Position numbers and translations under genes: made by a program. Positions 1 to 9,700 of a stretch of DNA of 36,039 bases are shown one piece after another. Position 1 is the first letter of the stretch. Every line of letters starts with the position of its first letter. The notes under the pieces were generated by a model. It was not told the DNA's origin, made no database searches, and saw only the letters and a list, made by a program, of their open reading frames with translations. The stretch is from an uncultured Roseburia sp. (GTDB lineage: Bacteria > Bacillota_A > Clostridia > Lachnospirales > Lachnospiraceae). The DNA is taken from contig CAAEAE010000034.1 of the NCBI GenBank assembly GCA_900753715.1, positions 1 through 36,039 of the forward strand, read 5' to 3'.

Positions 1-1446
1 TACACAATGATAGGCGCGAATATCGGAAAGTTCTTAAATGATGTTTACGGGCTTGTAGAGAGTAAGAAGACGAATGATATTGTAGATATCACAAACCAGT
101 CGTCCAAAGAGGGAATCCGCATTGTGCTTGAACTGCGCAAGGGTGCGGATGTCGAGAACTTAAAGAACCTCCTCTATAAGAAAACAAAATTAGAGGATAC
201 GTTTGGTGTCAATATGCTTGCGGTTGCGGATGGCAGACCGGAAACCATGGGAATTGTACCGATGATTCGTCATCATGTAAATTTCCAGTACGAGCTTGCA
301 ACAAGAAAGTATCAGACTTTGCTTGCCAAGGAACTTGATAAGAAGGAGATACAGGAAGGTCTTATCGAGGCATGTAATGTTATCGACCTGATTATTGAGA
401 TTTTAAGAGGCAGTAAGAACGTAAAAGATGCAAAGGCTTGTCTGACGCAGGGAATGACGGATGGAATCAAGTTTAAGTCCGAGCAGTCCAAAAAGGATGC
501 CGCAAAACTGCACTTTACCGAGAGACAGGCATCCGCTATTCTTGAGATGCGTCTGTACCGCCTGATTGGACTTGAAATCGAAGCGCTCATGAAAGAGCAT
601 GAGGAGACCTTAAAGAACATTGCGGATTACCAGGAGATATTGGGAAACCGCAGTGCGATGGCAAAGGTCATCATCAAGGAATTAGAGCATTTTAAGAAAG
701 AATATGCAAAACCGCGGAAAACACGGATTGCAAATCTTGAGGAAGCGGTTGTGGAAGAAAAGAAATTCGAGGAGATGGACATTGTCTTTTTAATGGACCG
801 CTTCGGATATGCCAAAACAATTGATTTGGCGGCATATGAACGCAACAAAGAGGCAGTGGATGCGGAACAGCGCTATGTCCTTAAGTGTAAGAACACGGAC
901 AAAATCTGTATTTTTACAAATAAGGGACAGATGCATCTGTTGAAGGTGTTGGACCTTCCGTTTGGAAAATTCCGCGATAAGGGAACACCGATTGATAATT
1001 TGAGTAATTACAACAGTAGTGAGGAAAACTTTATCTATATTATCAACCTGGCGGCAATCTGCAACAGCAGGCTGGTGTTTGGAACAAAGAGTGCCATGTT
1101 AAAGTTAGTGGATGGTGCAGAGTTTAACGTTGCAAAGCGCACGACTGCGGCAACCAAGCTGTTAGAGGGCGATGAAGTTCTGATGGTACATGCAGTGGAA
1201 GAGAATACAACTCTTATCATGCAGTCGGAGAAGGACTTTTTCCTGCGAATTGAAACAGACACGATTCCAGAGAAGAAGAAGGGGGCGGTCGGTGTCCGTG
1301 GAATGAAGCTTGGAGCCGGGGATGCACTTTCTGCCATCTATCTTCTGGGAGCGGAGGATACAAAGAGTGTCGAGGTAAAGGGAAAAGAAGTCAGTCTGAA
1401 TCGTTTGCAAGTCGGAAACCGTGACACTAAGGGGACAAAGAAATGA
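1..1446 (+). CDS. parC: DNA topoisomerase IV (or gyrase) subunit A, C-terminal part, 5' end outside window
   Basis: The frame is open from base 1, so this is the 3' portion (481 codons plus stop) of a longer gene; the ATG at base 7 is internal. The protein is the A subunit of a type II topoisomerase, which cleaves and rejoins DNA during decatenation or supercoiling. The visible part covers the end of the breakage-reunion domain, with the family block VNFQYELATRKYQ, a long coiled-coil stretch (LHFTERQASAILEMRLYRL onward) and a C-terminal beta-pinwheel region ending in blades such as KKGAVGVRGMKLG. The catalytic tyrosine lies upstream of the window. I see no canonical GyrA box in the C-terminal domain, which favours ParC over GyrA, and the linkage to folate genes rather than gyrB/dnaA agrees. 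The stop overlaps the folC start by 4 bp, so the two are probably cotranslated. Family is certain; ParC versus GyrA is a judgement. Confidence 0.9.
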   Translation, partial: YTMIGANIGKFLNDVYGLVESKKTNDIVDITNQSSKEGIRIVLELRKGADVENLKNLLYKKTKLEDTFGVNMLAVADGRPETMGIVPMIRHHVNFQYELATRKYQTLLAKELDKKEIQEGLIEACNVIDLIIEILRGSKNVKDAKACLTQGMTDGIKFKSEQSKKDAAKLHFTERQASAILEMRLYRLIGLEIEALMKEHEETLKNIADYQEILGNRSAMAKVIIKELEHFKKEYAKPRKTRIANLEEAVVEEKKFEEMDIVFLMDRFGYAKTIDLAAYERNKEAVDAEQRYVLKCKNTDKICIFTNKGQMHLLKVLDLPFGKFRDKGTPIDNLSNYNSSEENFIYIINLAAICNSRLVFGTKSAMLKLVDGAEFNVAKRTTAATKLLEGDEVLMVHAVEENTTLIMQSEKDFFLRIETDTIPEKKKGAVGVRGMKLGAGDALSAIYLLGAEDTKSVEVKGKEVSLNRLQVGNRDTKGTKK

Positions 1447-2750
1447 TAGAATTGACATATGATAAAGCAAAGGCATATTGTGCACGGATTGCCGGAAAAG
1501 GAAGCGTGTTGGGGCTTGAAAGCATTGAAAATCTCATGCAGGAGCTTTCTAATGTCCAGGAAAAGCTTTCGGTGATTCATATTGCAGGAACAAACGGCAA
1601 GGGCTCTGTAGGAGCATACCTTGCCGCTGTTTTAAGGGAAGCTGGCTATGTTGTGGGACGCTATACGTCTCCTGCAGTCTTTGACCCGCTTGAAGTATGG
1701 CAGGTGGACGGATGTAACATCACACAGGAAGAATATGCAGCACTCGTTTCACAGGTGAAGTGTGCCTGTGATGCGATGACGGAAAAAGGAATGTCGCAGC
1801 CCACCTTATTTGAGGTGGAAACCGCTGTGGCATTTCTCTTCTTTTATCAGAAAAAATGTGATTATGTCCTGCTTGAGACCGGGATGGGAGGAGAACTTGA
1901 TGCCACAAATATCCTGACACATCCGGTCTGCGCTGTCATTACATCCATAAGTATGGACCACATGAAATTTTTGGGAAACACGCTCGGAGAAATTGCACGG
2001 GCAAAGGCGGGAATTATCAAGGCGGACAGCCCGGTTGTCACCATCTGCCAGAAACCGGAGGCAATGGAAGTGATTACAAAAGTAGCGGAGGAAAAGCATG
2101 CGCCTCTTTTTGTGGCAGACAGGGCACAGATAAGAGAGCTTGTGACATCACCGGAGGGCTGCAGCTATGATTGTCCCGGAATCGGAACAATTTCCACTTC
2201 GATGACAGGGCTTTACCAGGTTGACAATTCCCTTCTTGCAGCCGTTGTCCTAAAGGAAGTGCTTCATCTTTCCCCGGAAATCATAAAGGCGGGAATTCAA
2301 AAAGCAAGATGGAGCGGAAGATTTGAAATTATCGCAAAAGAGCCGTTATTTATTATCGACGGGGCACACAACGAGGATGCCGCGGAAAAATTATATGCCA
2401 CACTGCAAAATTATTTTACAAACCGCAGGATAACTTATATAATAGGAGTGCTTGCGGATAAAGAATATGAGAAAATTTTGAAAATCATGCTGCCTGCGGC
2501 AGAGCGTGTATACACGGTGACGCCGAAGAATCCGAGGGCGCTTGCGGCAGAGGCACTTGCGGGAACGGCGGAGAACATTCTTGCCGGATATCATTCCGCG
2601 GAAAAAGTATCGGTGATGGCGTGCAGCTCTGTGGAGGAAGCGGTGGAAACTGCGCAAAAACAGGCAGGACGGGATGAAATTGTGCTTGCATTTGGCTCTC
2701 TGTCCTATCTGGCAGAGGTAAGACAGGCATTGTCTGCAAACAATGAGTAG
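1443..2750 (+). CDS. folC: bifunctional folylpolyglutamate synthase / dihydrofolate synthase
   Basis: FolC adds L-glutamate to dihydropteroate (making dihydrofolate) and extends the glutamate tail of folates, using ATP in the cytoplasm. The 435-residue length is normal for the family. The N-terminal Mur-ligase-type ATP domain shows the P-loop [15 protein letters not shown] near residue 50 and the [14 protein letters not shown] block; the C-terminal domain begins around WSGRFEII and carries [14 protein letters not shown]. The ATG overlaps the preceding stop as ATGA, a typical coupled start. It is the first gene of a folate block followed by folE, folP and folB-folK, so nearly the whole route from GTP to dihydrofolate is collected here. 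A dihydrofolate reductase and p-aminobenzoate genes are not in the window. Confidence 0.96.
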   Translation: MIELTYDKAKAYCARIAGKGSVLGLESIENLMQELSNVQEKLSVIHIAGTNGKGSVGAYLAAVLREAGYVVGRYTSPAVFDPLEVWQVDGCNITQEEYAALVSQVKCACDAMTEKGMSQPTLFEVETAVAFLFFYQKKCDYVLLETGMGGELDATNILTHPVCAVITSISMDHMKFLGNTLGEIARAKAGIIKADSPVVTICQKPEAMEVITKVAEEKHAPLFVADRAQIRELVTSPEGCSYDCPGIGTISTSMTGLYQVDNSLLAAVVLKEVLHLSPEIIKAGIQKARWSGRFEIIAKEPLFIIDGAHNEDAAEKLYATLQNYFTNRRITYIIGVLADKEYEKILKIMLPAAERVYTVTPKNPRALAAEALAGTAENILAGYHSAEKVSVMACSSVEEAVETAQKQAGRDEIVLAFGSLSYLAEVRQALSANNE

Positions 2751-2788
2751 AAAAGGCAGGAAGACGCGCACAGAAAGGTGTGGGATTT

Positions 2789-3343
2789 ATGATAGATAAA
2801 GAAAAGATAAAGCAGGGCGTGAGGCTTTTGTTAGAAGGAATCGGTGAGGATGTGAACCGGGAGGGGCTTCTCGACACGCCCGACCGCGTGGCAAGAATGT
2901 ACGAGGAAATTTTTGCAGGACTTGAGCAGGATGCAAAAGAGCCGCTGTCACGTACCTTTCATGCGAAGGACAACGAGATGGTTGTGGAAAAAGATATCAT
3001 ATTTTACTCGACCTGTGAACATCATCTGATGCCGTTTTACGGAAAAGCACATGTGGCATATATTCCGGACGGAAAAGTGGTCGGTTTAAGCAAGCTCGCA
3101 CGCACCGTGGAGGTTTATGCAAAGCGCCCACAGCTACAGGAGCAGCTTACGGCACAGATTGCGGATGCGCTGATGGAATATCTGAACCCGAAGGGGGCAA
3201 TCGTCATGATTGAGGCAGAGCATATGTGCATGACGATGCGCGGCGTTAAGAAGCCGGGCAGTAAGACGGTGACATTTACGGCAAGAGGGGAATTTGAAGG
3301 AAACGAAGCATTACAGAACCGTTTCTTTGCACTGGTAAAGTAG
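2789..3343 (+). CDS. folE: GTP cyclohydrolase I
   Basis: FolE converts GTP to 7,8-dihydroneopterin triphosphate, the first committed step of folate synthesis. The 184-residue protein shows the family features: [14 protein letters not shown] near the N terminus, the zinc and catalytic block [32 protein letters not shown] and the second zinc-ligand block [13 protein letters not shown] start at ATG 2789 because AGAAAGG at 2772-2778 lies about 10 bases upstream; a GTG at 2780 in the same frame would add only three residues and sits almost on that ribosome binding site. It follows folC by 38 bp and precedes folP by about 25 bp in the same operon. Confidence 0.95.
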   Translation: MIDKEKIKQGVRLLLEGIGEDVNREGLLDTPDRVARMYEEIFAGLEQDAKEPLSRTFHAKDNEMVVEKDIIFYSTCEHHLMPFYGKAHVAYIPDGKVVGLSKLARTVEVYAKRPQLQEQLTAQIADALMEYLNPKGAIVMIEAEHMCMTMRGVKKPGSKTVTFTARGEFEGNEALQNRFFALVK

Positions 3344-3368
3344 AATACGAAGAGGGATGGATAGCAGG

Positions 3369-4181
3369 ATGAGAATAGGAACAAAGGAATTTGACACCAA
3401 AAACAAAACGTATGTGATGGGAATTTTAAATGTCACACCGGATTCCTTTTCGGATGGCGGAAAATATAACCAGATAGATGCGGCACTTCGCCATGCAGAG
3501 GTGATGATTGCAGATGGAGCGGCAATTATTGATGTGGGTGGGGAATCCACAAGACCGGGTTATACAAAGATATCTGATGAGGAGGAGATTGCCCGCACAG
3601 TGCCGGTGATTAAGGCACTACGGGAGCGTTTTGACGTGCCGGTTTCCATTGATACCTATAAGAGCGCGGTTGCAGAGGCGGCACTGGATGCCGGTGCCGA
3701 TTTAATCAACGACATCTGGGGATTAAAATACGATGATAAGATGGCGTCTGTGATTGCAAAAAGCGGTGCGGCATGCTGCCTGATGCACAACCGCGCAAAG
3801 GCGGATTATGAGAACTTTTTAGATGATATGTTAAAAGACCTTGGGGAGACGGTTGTAATTGCAGAAAAAGCCGGAATTGCAGAGGACAGGATTATCCTTG
3901 ATCCGGGGGTTGGGTTCGCGAAAACTTACGAAAACAATCTTGAGGCAATCCATCATTTAGAGCTGCTTCATTCGTTTGGCTATCCGGTTTTACTTGGCAC
4001 TTCCAGAAAATCTGTGATTGGGCTGACACTGGACCTTCCGGCAGCAGAGCGCGTGGAAGGAACGTTAGTCACAACAGTCATGGCGGTAGAAAAGCACTGC
4101 GCATTTGTGCGGGTACATGATGTGAAGGAGAATTACCGCGCAATAAAGATGGCGGAGGCAATTTTGAATGGACACAATTAA
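3369..4181 (+). CDS. folP: dihydropteroate synthase
   Basis: FolP condenses 6-hydroxymethyl-dihydropterin diphosphate with p-aminobenzoate to dihydropteroate; it is the sulfonamide target. The TIM-barrel signatures are all present: MGILNVTPDSFSDGG, IIDVGGESTRPGYT, DLINDIWG, ILDPGVGFAKT and LLGTSRKSVIG. Two in-frame ATGs exist, 3357 and 3369. The purine-rich AGAGGG at 3351-3356 touches the first and is about 12 bases from the second, so 3369 is preferred; the resulting start MRIGTKEFD also fits the family's short N terminus. The 3' end overlaps the folB-folK start by 14 bp, showing tight operon packing. Length, about 270 residues, is normal. Confidence 0.95.
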   Translation: MRIGTKEFDTKNKTYVMGILNVTPDSFSDGGKYNQIDAALRHAEVMIADGAAIIDVGGESTRPGYTKISDEEEIARTVPVIKALRERFDVPVSIDTYKSAVAEAALDAGADLINDIWGLKYDDKMASVIAKSGAACCLMHNRAKADYENFLDDMLKDLGETVVIAEKAGIAEDRIILDPGVGFAKTYENNLEAIHHLELLHSFGYPVLLGTSRKSVIGLTLDLPAAERVEGTLVTTVMAVEKHCAFVRVHDVKENYRAIKMAEAILNGHN

Positions 4182-5010
4182 AATCACAAATCTCAAAGTA
4201 TTTGCGCATCACGGCGTGTTCCCGGAGGAGACAAGGGATGGACAGGATTTTTATGTGAATGCCTGGTTATCACTGGACTGCCGTAGGGCGGGAATGAGTG
4301 ACTGTCTGGAAGACTCCATCAACTATGGGGAAGTGTGCGCTTTTATCACGAAGTTTTTAACAGAGCATACCTACAAACTGATAGAGGCAGCCGCAGAGCA
4401 GCTTGCGGAGGCGATGCTTCTCTCGATGAGGGGGCTTTGGGGAACAAAAATAGAATTATGTAAACCTCATGCGCCGATTGGACTGCCGTTTGAAAATGTG
4501 TCGGTAACGATAGAGCGGAGCTGGCATACGGCTTATCTTGCGGTTGGCTCTAATCTGGGCGATAAGAGAAAGACAATTGAAAACGGAATTGCTTATCTGA
4601 AGAAACATCCGGCAATCCGTGTCATAAAAGTTTCTGACATGATAGAGACGCTTCCGTATGGCGGAGTGGAACAGGATTCCTTCTTAAACGGGGCAATCCA
4701 TGTGGAAACACTGCTTTCACCGTCGGAACTTCTTGCTGTGATGCACGAGGCGGAACAGCAGGAGGGCAGAACCAGAGAGATACACTGGGGACCGCGCACG
4801 CTTGATTTGGATTTGATTTTTTATGACAAGGAAATCTATGAGGATGACGCGTTAATCATCCCGCATGTGGATATGGCAAACCGTGTATTCGTGTTAAAGC
4901 CACTGATGCAGTTATGCCCGAATTACAGACATCCGATTTTATTAAAGACCGTGGAAGAACTCTATCAGGCGGCACTTTTGAGAGAATCGGCAGAAGGAAA
5001 GGAAATTTAA
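4168..5010 (+). CDS. folBK: fused dihydroneopterin aldolase - hydroxymethyl-dihydropterin pyrophosphokinase (FolB-FolK)
   Basis: One 280-residue chain carries two successive folate enzymes. Residues 1 to about 115 are dihydroneopterin aldolase: HHGVFPEETRDGQDFYV, the DSINYGEV block, LIEAAAEQLAEAML and the lysine-containing CKPHAPIG. Residues from about 118 to 280 are HPPK: YLAVGSNLGDKRKTI, TLPYGGVEQDSFLNG, and RTREIHWGPRTLDLDLIFYD with the ATP and Mg2+ residues. The aldolase makes 6-hydroxymethyl-dihydropterin and the kinase pyrophosphorylates it for FolP. The ATG lies inside the end of folP (14 bp overlap), implying translational coupling. Fusion of these two enzymes is known in several bacteria, so it is notable but not new. 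Confidence 0.93.
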   Translation: MDTIKITNLKVFAHHGVFPEETRDGQDFYVNAWLSLDCRRAGMSDCLEDSINYGEVCAFITKFLTEHTYKLIEAAAEQLAEAMLLSMRGLWGTKIELCKPHAPIGLPFENVSVTIERSWHTAYLAVGSNLGDKRKTIENGIAYLKKHPAIRVIKVSDMIETLPYGGVEQDSFLNGAIHVETLLSPSELLAVMHEAEQQEGRTREIHWGPRTLDLDLIFYDKEIYEDDALIIPHVDMANRVFVLKPLMQLCPNYRHPILLKTVEELYQAALLRESAEGKEI

Positions 5011-5014
5011 CAAT

Positions 5015-5677
5015 ATGAAAGCAATTCTATTCGATTTGGATGGAACTATCATCAATTCGGAGGAAGGAATTACAAAATGTGTTCAGTATGCACTGGATGC
5101 GCAGGGAATCCATGAGCCGGATTTGAAGAACTTACTGTGCTTTATCGGACCACCATTAGACCCTGTATTTCGTGAAAAATATAAGATGTCACAGGAAGAG
5201 GCATTGGAGGCAGTCCACAAATATCGGGAACGCTATGATGTGAAGGGCATCTATGAGTGCCATCTTTATGATGGGGTGGCAGATTGTATCCGTAAATTAA
5301 AAGAAAAAGGTTATATGATTGCACTTGCGTCTTCAAAGCCTGAGAAGGCATGCAGACGGATTCTCGAGCATTTTGGACTGCTTCCTTACTTTGATGAGGT
5401 GGCTGGTTCTACGTTAGACGGCTCTATCAGCACAAAACAGCAGGTATTGGAGGAACTTTACCGCCGTGTCAAAGTGCAGGGGATGGAAAAGAAGGATATG
5501 TGCCTGATTGGAGATACGAAATTTGATGCGATGGGTGCAAAAGAATTTGGAATCGACTGTGTCGGTGTTACCTACGGTTTCGGTACGAGAGAAGAACTGA
5601 CAAATGCCGGAGCGGTGGCAGTATTTGACCGGATTAAGGAAGTGGAGGCTTATATTGAAACAGAACTGGGGATTTAA
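5015..5677 (+). CDS. HAD-superfamily hydrolase, phosphoglycolate phosphatase-like
   Basis: A 220-residue haloacid-dehalogenase phosphatase. Motif I is ILFDLDGT with nucleophile Asp7 and acid/base Asp9; motif II is the ALASSKP segment, whose Lys may be the motif III base; motif IV is CLIGDTKFDAMGA. A helical cap lies between motif I and residue ~85, as in the Gph/phosphoglycolate phosphatase branch. The substrate cannot be read from the sequence. It starts 4 bp after folB-folK, so it is in the folate operon; it might dephosphorylate dihydroneopterin mono- or triphosphate, a step whose enzyme varies among bacteria, but that is inference from position only. Its 3' end overlaps the next gene. Confidence 0.85.
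   Translation: MKAILFDLDGTIINSEEGITKCVQYALDAQGIHEPDLKNLLCFIGPPLDPVFREKYKMSQEEALEAVHKYRERYDVKGIYECHLYDGVADCIRKLKEKGYMIALASSKPEKACRRILEHFGLLPYFDEVAGSTLDGSISTKQQVLEELYRRVKVQGMEKKDMCLIGDTKFDAMGAKEFGIDCVGVTYGFGTREELTNAGAVAVFDRIKEVEAYIETELGI
5644..5648 (+). promoter_or_regulatory. ribosome binding site deciding a TTG start
   Basis: GGAGG lies inside the end of the HAD gene, six bases before a TTG at 5655 in the frame of the following CPBP gene. It is the best-placed Shine-Dalgarno sequence for that gene; the upstream ATG at 5604 has no comparable site. Confidence 0.65.
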
Positions 5678-6440
5678 GCTCTGGCAGGTTTTGTATCCTG
5701 TTGGAATTTATTATGTAGTTTCAAGCCTTTGTTATTTTGGACTTGCGATGATAATGGGAGAAGCGACGGAAACCTATATGCAAAGACAGCTGATCTGCGC
5801 AGCGGTTACGATACCGTTTATCTATTCGTTTTACCGACAGGATAAGATGGCAAAGCAGGCAGTGTATGGGAAGCAGGAGTTTCATCCGGACAAACAGCAG
5901 ATTTTTAATATCCTGCTGTCTGTCGTTGCCGCCGCAGCACTTGGCATGACGGTCAACAATGTTCTGGCGATGACACCCCTGATGCAGCAATCAGCGGGAT
6001 TTCAGAGTGCCAATGAGGCATTTTTCGGCGGAAGCATTGCATTTGAGCTGCTTGGCTCCTGTCTGATGATTCCCATTGCCGAAGAACTGCTGTTTCGTGG
6101 CGTGGTGTATGGCAGATTAAAGCTTTATATTGGTGGGAGAGCGGCGCTTATCGGTTCTGCACTCCTCTTTGGAATCTTCCATGTGAATCTGGTACAGTTT
6201 TTGTATGCAGCGCTTTTAGGACTGCTCTTAGCGGTGCTGGTGGAGTGGACCGGATACCTGTATCCGGCGATTCTCGGACATATCGCGGCGAATATTGCGG
6301 CAGTTGTGCGTGCCCATACCGATTTGTTCCGTGTTTCATCCAGTCTTAGCGTACCAGGAGTGGCAGTGACGCTTGTGCTTGCACTGCTTGGAGCGGGCGC
6401 AGTATTCTTACTTTGGAAAAACAATTCAGACACAATTTAG
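5655..6440 (+). CDS. CPBP-family intramembrane metalloprotease (Abi/CAAX-type)
   Basis: A 261-residue polytopic membrane protein of the CPBP family (relatives of Rce1 and of bacteriocin self-immunity proteins). The three family motifs are visible: EELLFRGVVYGRL (EExxxR), FGIFHVNLVQFLYA (FxxxH) and HIAANIAA (HxxxN), which form the metal-dependent active site within the membrane. Several hydrophobic helices precede and follow them, and the C terminus is one more helix then KNNSDTI. The TTG at 5655 is chosen as start because GGAGG lies six bases upstream; the frame extends to an ATG at 5604 but with no ribosome binding site. It overlaps the HAD gene by 23 bp and is the last gene before a strong terminator. 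Substrate unknown. Confidence 0.85.
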   Translation: MKQNWGFKLWQVLYPVGIYYVVSSLCYFGLAMIMGEATETYMQRQLICAAVTIPFIYSFYRQDKMAKQAVYGKQEFHPDKQQIFNILLSVVAAAALGMTVNNVLAMTPLMQQSAGFQSANEAFFGGSIAFELLGSCLMIPIAEELLFRGVVYGRLKLYIGGRAALIGSALLFGIFHVNLVQFLYAALLGLLLAVLVEWTGYLYPAILGHIAANIAAVVRAHTDLFRVSSSLSVPGVAVTLVLALLGAGAVFLLWKNNSDTI

Positions 6441-6451
6441 AAAATAACAAT

Positions 6452-6506
6452 AAAACAGGGTGTAAAAAGATTTCTGCTGAAATTTTTTTACACCCTGTTT
6501 TTGCGT
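6452..6506 (+). terminator. intrinsic terminator of the topoisomerase-folate operon
   Basis: A perfect 17-bp inverted repeat: AAAACAGGGTGTAAAAA at 6452-6468 pairs with 6485-6501, with a 16-base loop, and the right arm ends in a T-rich run. Because both arms carry A/T runs it could work in either direction. Confidence 0.9.
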
Positions 6507-6563
6507 TGAATTGTATCAGAGAAGAAAAAATAAACAGAAAAATATTACTGTTATCAGAAAATA

Positions 6564-6592
6564 TTACAAGTATGTAAAAATAAACTTATTAT
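6564..6592 (+). promoter_or_regulatory. putative gltB promoter
   Basis: TTACAA at 6564-6569 and TATTAT at 6587-6592 are separated by 17 bases. The 8-base direct repeat TTATCAGA occurs just before the -35 (6551-6558) and across the -10 (6589-6596), 38 bases apart, and may mark regulator binding. The leader to the gltB ATG is about 115 bases. Confidence 0.6.
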
Positions 6593-6671
6593 CAGACAAT
6601 TCCAGAAAAAAACAGGTAGACAAGAGGGACAGAAAGTTGTATATTAAAAAATAACAAAGCGGAAACACAAG

Positions 6672-6690
6672 TGTCTTTCCAGGAAAGACA
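6672..6690 (+). promoter_or_regulatory. perfect palindrome in gltB leader
   Basis: TGTCTTTCCAGGAAAGACA is a perfect 9-bp inverted repeat around one central base, 10 bases before the AGGAGGT ribosome binding site (6701-6707). It could be a repressor or activator site or an RNA hairpin near the start. Its core TTCCAGGAAAG recurs just before gltD at 11343-11353. Confidence 0.5.
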
Positions 6691-6711
6691 GACAGTCCAC
6701 AGGAGGTAGAA

Positions 6712-9700
6712 ATGAGAGAACAGTATGAGAACAAAGAGGCGAAGCGGGATAAGCTGAATCGTTTTGCAGTAGCGCCTCAGAAGGTGGATGCGGACGGAAT
6801 GTATGATCCGGCGTTTGAGCATGATAACTGCGGTATCGGTGCAGTGGTAAATATTAAGGGTATCAAGACCCACGCTACGGTTGAGAATGCACTTAAGATT
6901 GTAGAGAACTTAAAGCACAGAGCCGGAAAGGATGCAGAGGGAAAAACCGGTGACGGTGTTGGTATCTTGCTTCAGATTTCCCACAAATTCTTTTCCAAGG
7001 TTGCAAAACAGATTGGAATTGAACTTGGAGAGGAAAGAGATTACGGTGTCGGAATGTTTTTCTTCCCGCAGGACGAGTTAAAGCGCAACCAGGCGAAGAA
7101 GATGTTCGAGGTTATTGTAAACAAGGAAGGGATGGAATTCCTCGGATGGCGTGAGGTTCCGATTGATCCGACAAAGCTTGGTCAGAAGGCAGTCGATTGT
7201 ATGCCGTATATTATGCAGGGATTTGTAAAACGCCCGGCAGATGTGGAGAAGGGGCTTGATTTTGACCGTAAGCTTTATGTGGCACGCCGTGTTTTTGAAC
7301 AGTCCAATGATGATACGTATGTGCCGTCCCTATCGAGCAGGACGATTGTATACAAGGGAATGTTTTTGGTAGAACAGCTTCGGTTGTTTTTTGCAGATTT
7401 GCAGGATAAGGATTATGAGTCTGCCATCGCAACGGTGCACTCCCGTTTCTCTACCAACACGAATCCGAGCTGGGAGCGTGCACATCCGAACCGTTTTATC
7501 GTGCACAACGGCGAGATTAATACCATCAAGGGAAATGCCGACAAGATGTTGGCGCGCGAGGAGACCATGGAGTCCGAGCACTTAAAAGGCGAATTGCAGA
7601 AGGTGCTTCCGGTCATCAACTCCGAGGGTTCTGACTCTGCAATGCTTGACAATACACTGGAATTTCTGGTGATGAGCGGAATGGATTTGCCGCTTGCAGT
7701 CATGATTATGATTCCGGAGCCGTGGGCAAACAATAACATCATGTCCCAGAAGAAAAAAGATTTTTATCAGTACTATGCGACCATGATGGAGCCTTGGGAC
7801 GGACCGGCGTCCATTCTTTTCTCCGATGGAGATATCATGGGTGCGGTCTTAGACCGGAACGGACTTCGTCCTTCCAGATATTATATTACGGATGACGATT
7901 ATCTCATCTTATCTTCCGAGGTTGGTGTCTTAGAGGTTGACCCGACAAAGATTGTGGTAAAAGAACGTCTTCGTCCGGGCAAGATGCTTCTTGTTGATAC
8001 CATTGCAGGAAGAGTCATTGACGATGATGAGCTCAAAGAAAGCTATGCGAGCAAACAGCCTTACGGTGAGTGGTTAGACCGAAATCTGTTAAATCTGTCA
8101 GATTTGAAGCTTCCGAACCAGCGTGTGCCGGAGTACACCAAGGAGGAGCGCCAGAAAATGCAGAAGGCATTTGGTTACACCTACGAATCCCTGCGTGACA
8201 ATATTCTTCCGATGGCAAGAAATGGTGCGGAAGGAACTTCTGCGATGGGAACCGACACTCCGATTGCGGCGCTTGCAGGTGACCATCAGCCGTTATTTAA
8301 CTACTTTAAACAGCGGTTTGCACAGGTTACAAACCCGCCAATCGATTCCATCCGTGAGAAAATCGTAACTTCGACAACCGTTTACATTGGCGAGGACGGA
8401 AACCTTCTCGAAGAAAAGGCTATTAACTGTCAGGTGCTTAAGGTCAACAACCCGATTCTGACCAATACGGACTTAATGAAGATTAAGGCAATGAAGGTGG
8501 AAGGATTTAAGGTAGAGGTTCTTCCGATTACCTATTATAAGAACACAAGCCTTGAGAAAGCAATCGACAGACTGTTTGTAGAGGCAGACCGTGCTTACAG
8601 GGACGGCGCCAATATCTTAATTCTTTCCGACAGAGGCGTGGATGAAAACCATGTGCCGATTCCGTCACTGCTTGCGGTATCCGCATTGCAGCAGCATCTG
8701 GTACGCACCAAGAAACGTACCGCAGTGGCAATGATTCTGGAATCCGGAGAGCCGAGAGAGGTTCATCATTTCGCAACACTGCTTGGCTATGGTGCCTGCG
8801 CAATCAACCCATATCTTGCACAGGAGACCGTAAAACAGCTTGTGGACGAGCACATGCTTGACAAGGATTACTATGCGGCAGTGGCTGATTACAATGCAGC
8901 CATCTTAAACGGTATCGTAAAGATTGCGTCCAAGATGGGTATTTCCACCATCCAGTCCTATGAAGGTGCCAAGATTTTTGAGGCAATCGGAATTGATGCG
9001 GATGTGATTGACAAGTATTTTACAAATACTGTGAGCCGTATCGGCGGTATCACCTTAAAGGACATTGAAAAGGATGTAAATGAGCTTCACTCGACTGCTT
9101 ATGACCCGCTTGGTTTGGAGACAGACCTTACGTTAGACAGCAGAGGACGCCATAAGATGAGAAGCGGCGCGGATGCACACCTTTACAATCCGGCAACCAT
9201 CCATCTGTTACAGGAATCCACAAAGCGCGGCGACTACGAAATGTTTAAACAGTACACCGACCTTGTGGATAACGAGGAGCGGGAGATTACCCTGCGTGGA
9301 TTGATGGACTTCAATTACCCGAAGAAAGGCGTTCCGCTTGAGGAAGTTGAGAGTGTTGATTCTATCGTGACCCGCTTTAAAACAGGCGCGATGTCTTACG
9401 GTTCTATTTCCCAGGAAGCACATGAGACACTTGCAATTGCGATGAACCGTCTCCACGGAAAATCCAATACCGGAGAGGGTGGCGAGAATCCGGAGCGTAT
9501 CGCAAGCAAGAACAGTCCGGTAAACCGCTGTTCTGCAATTAAACAGGTGGCTTCAGGACGATTCGGCGTGACCAGTGAGTACTTAGTCAGCGCAGAAGAA
9601 ATCCAGATTAAGATGGCACAGGGAGCAAAACCGGGCGAAGGCGGTCATCTGCCGGGCAAGAAAGTATACCCGTGGATTGCAAAGACAAGACTTTCCACAC

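Noticed and set aside
2751..2788. Possible folate riboswitch before folE
   Set aside because: Only 38 bases between the genes, far too short for such an aptamer, and no matching structure.
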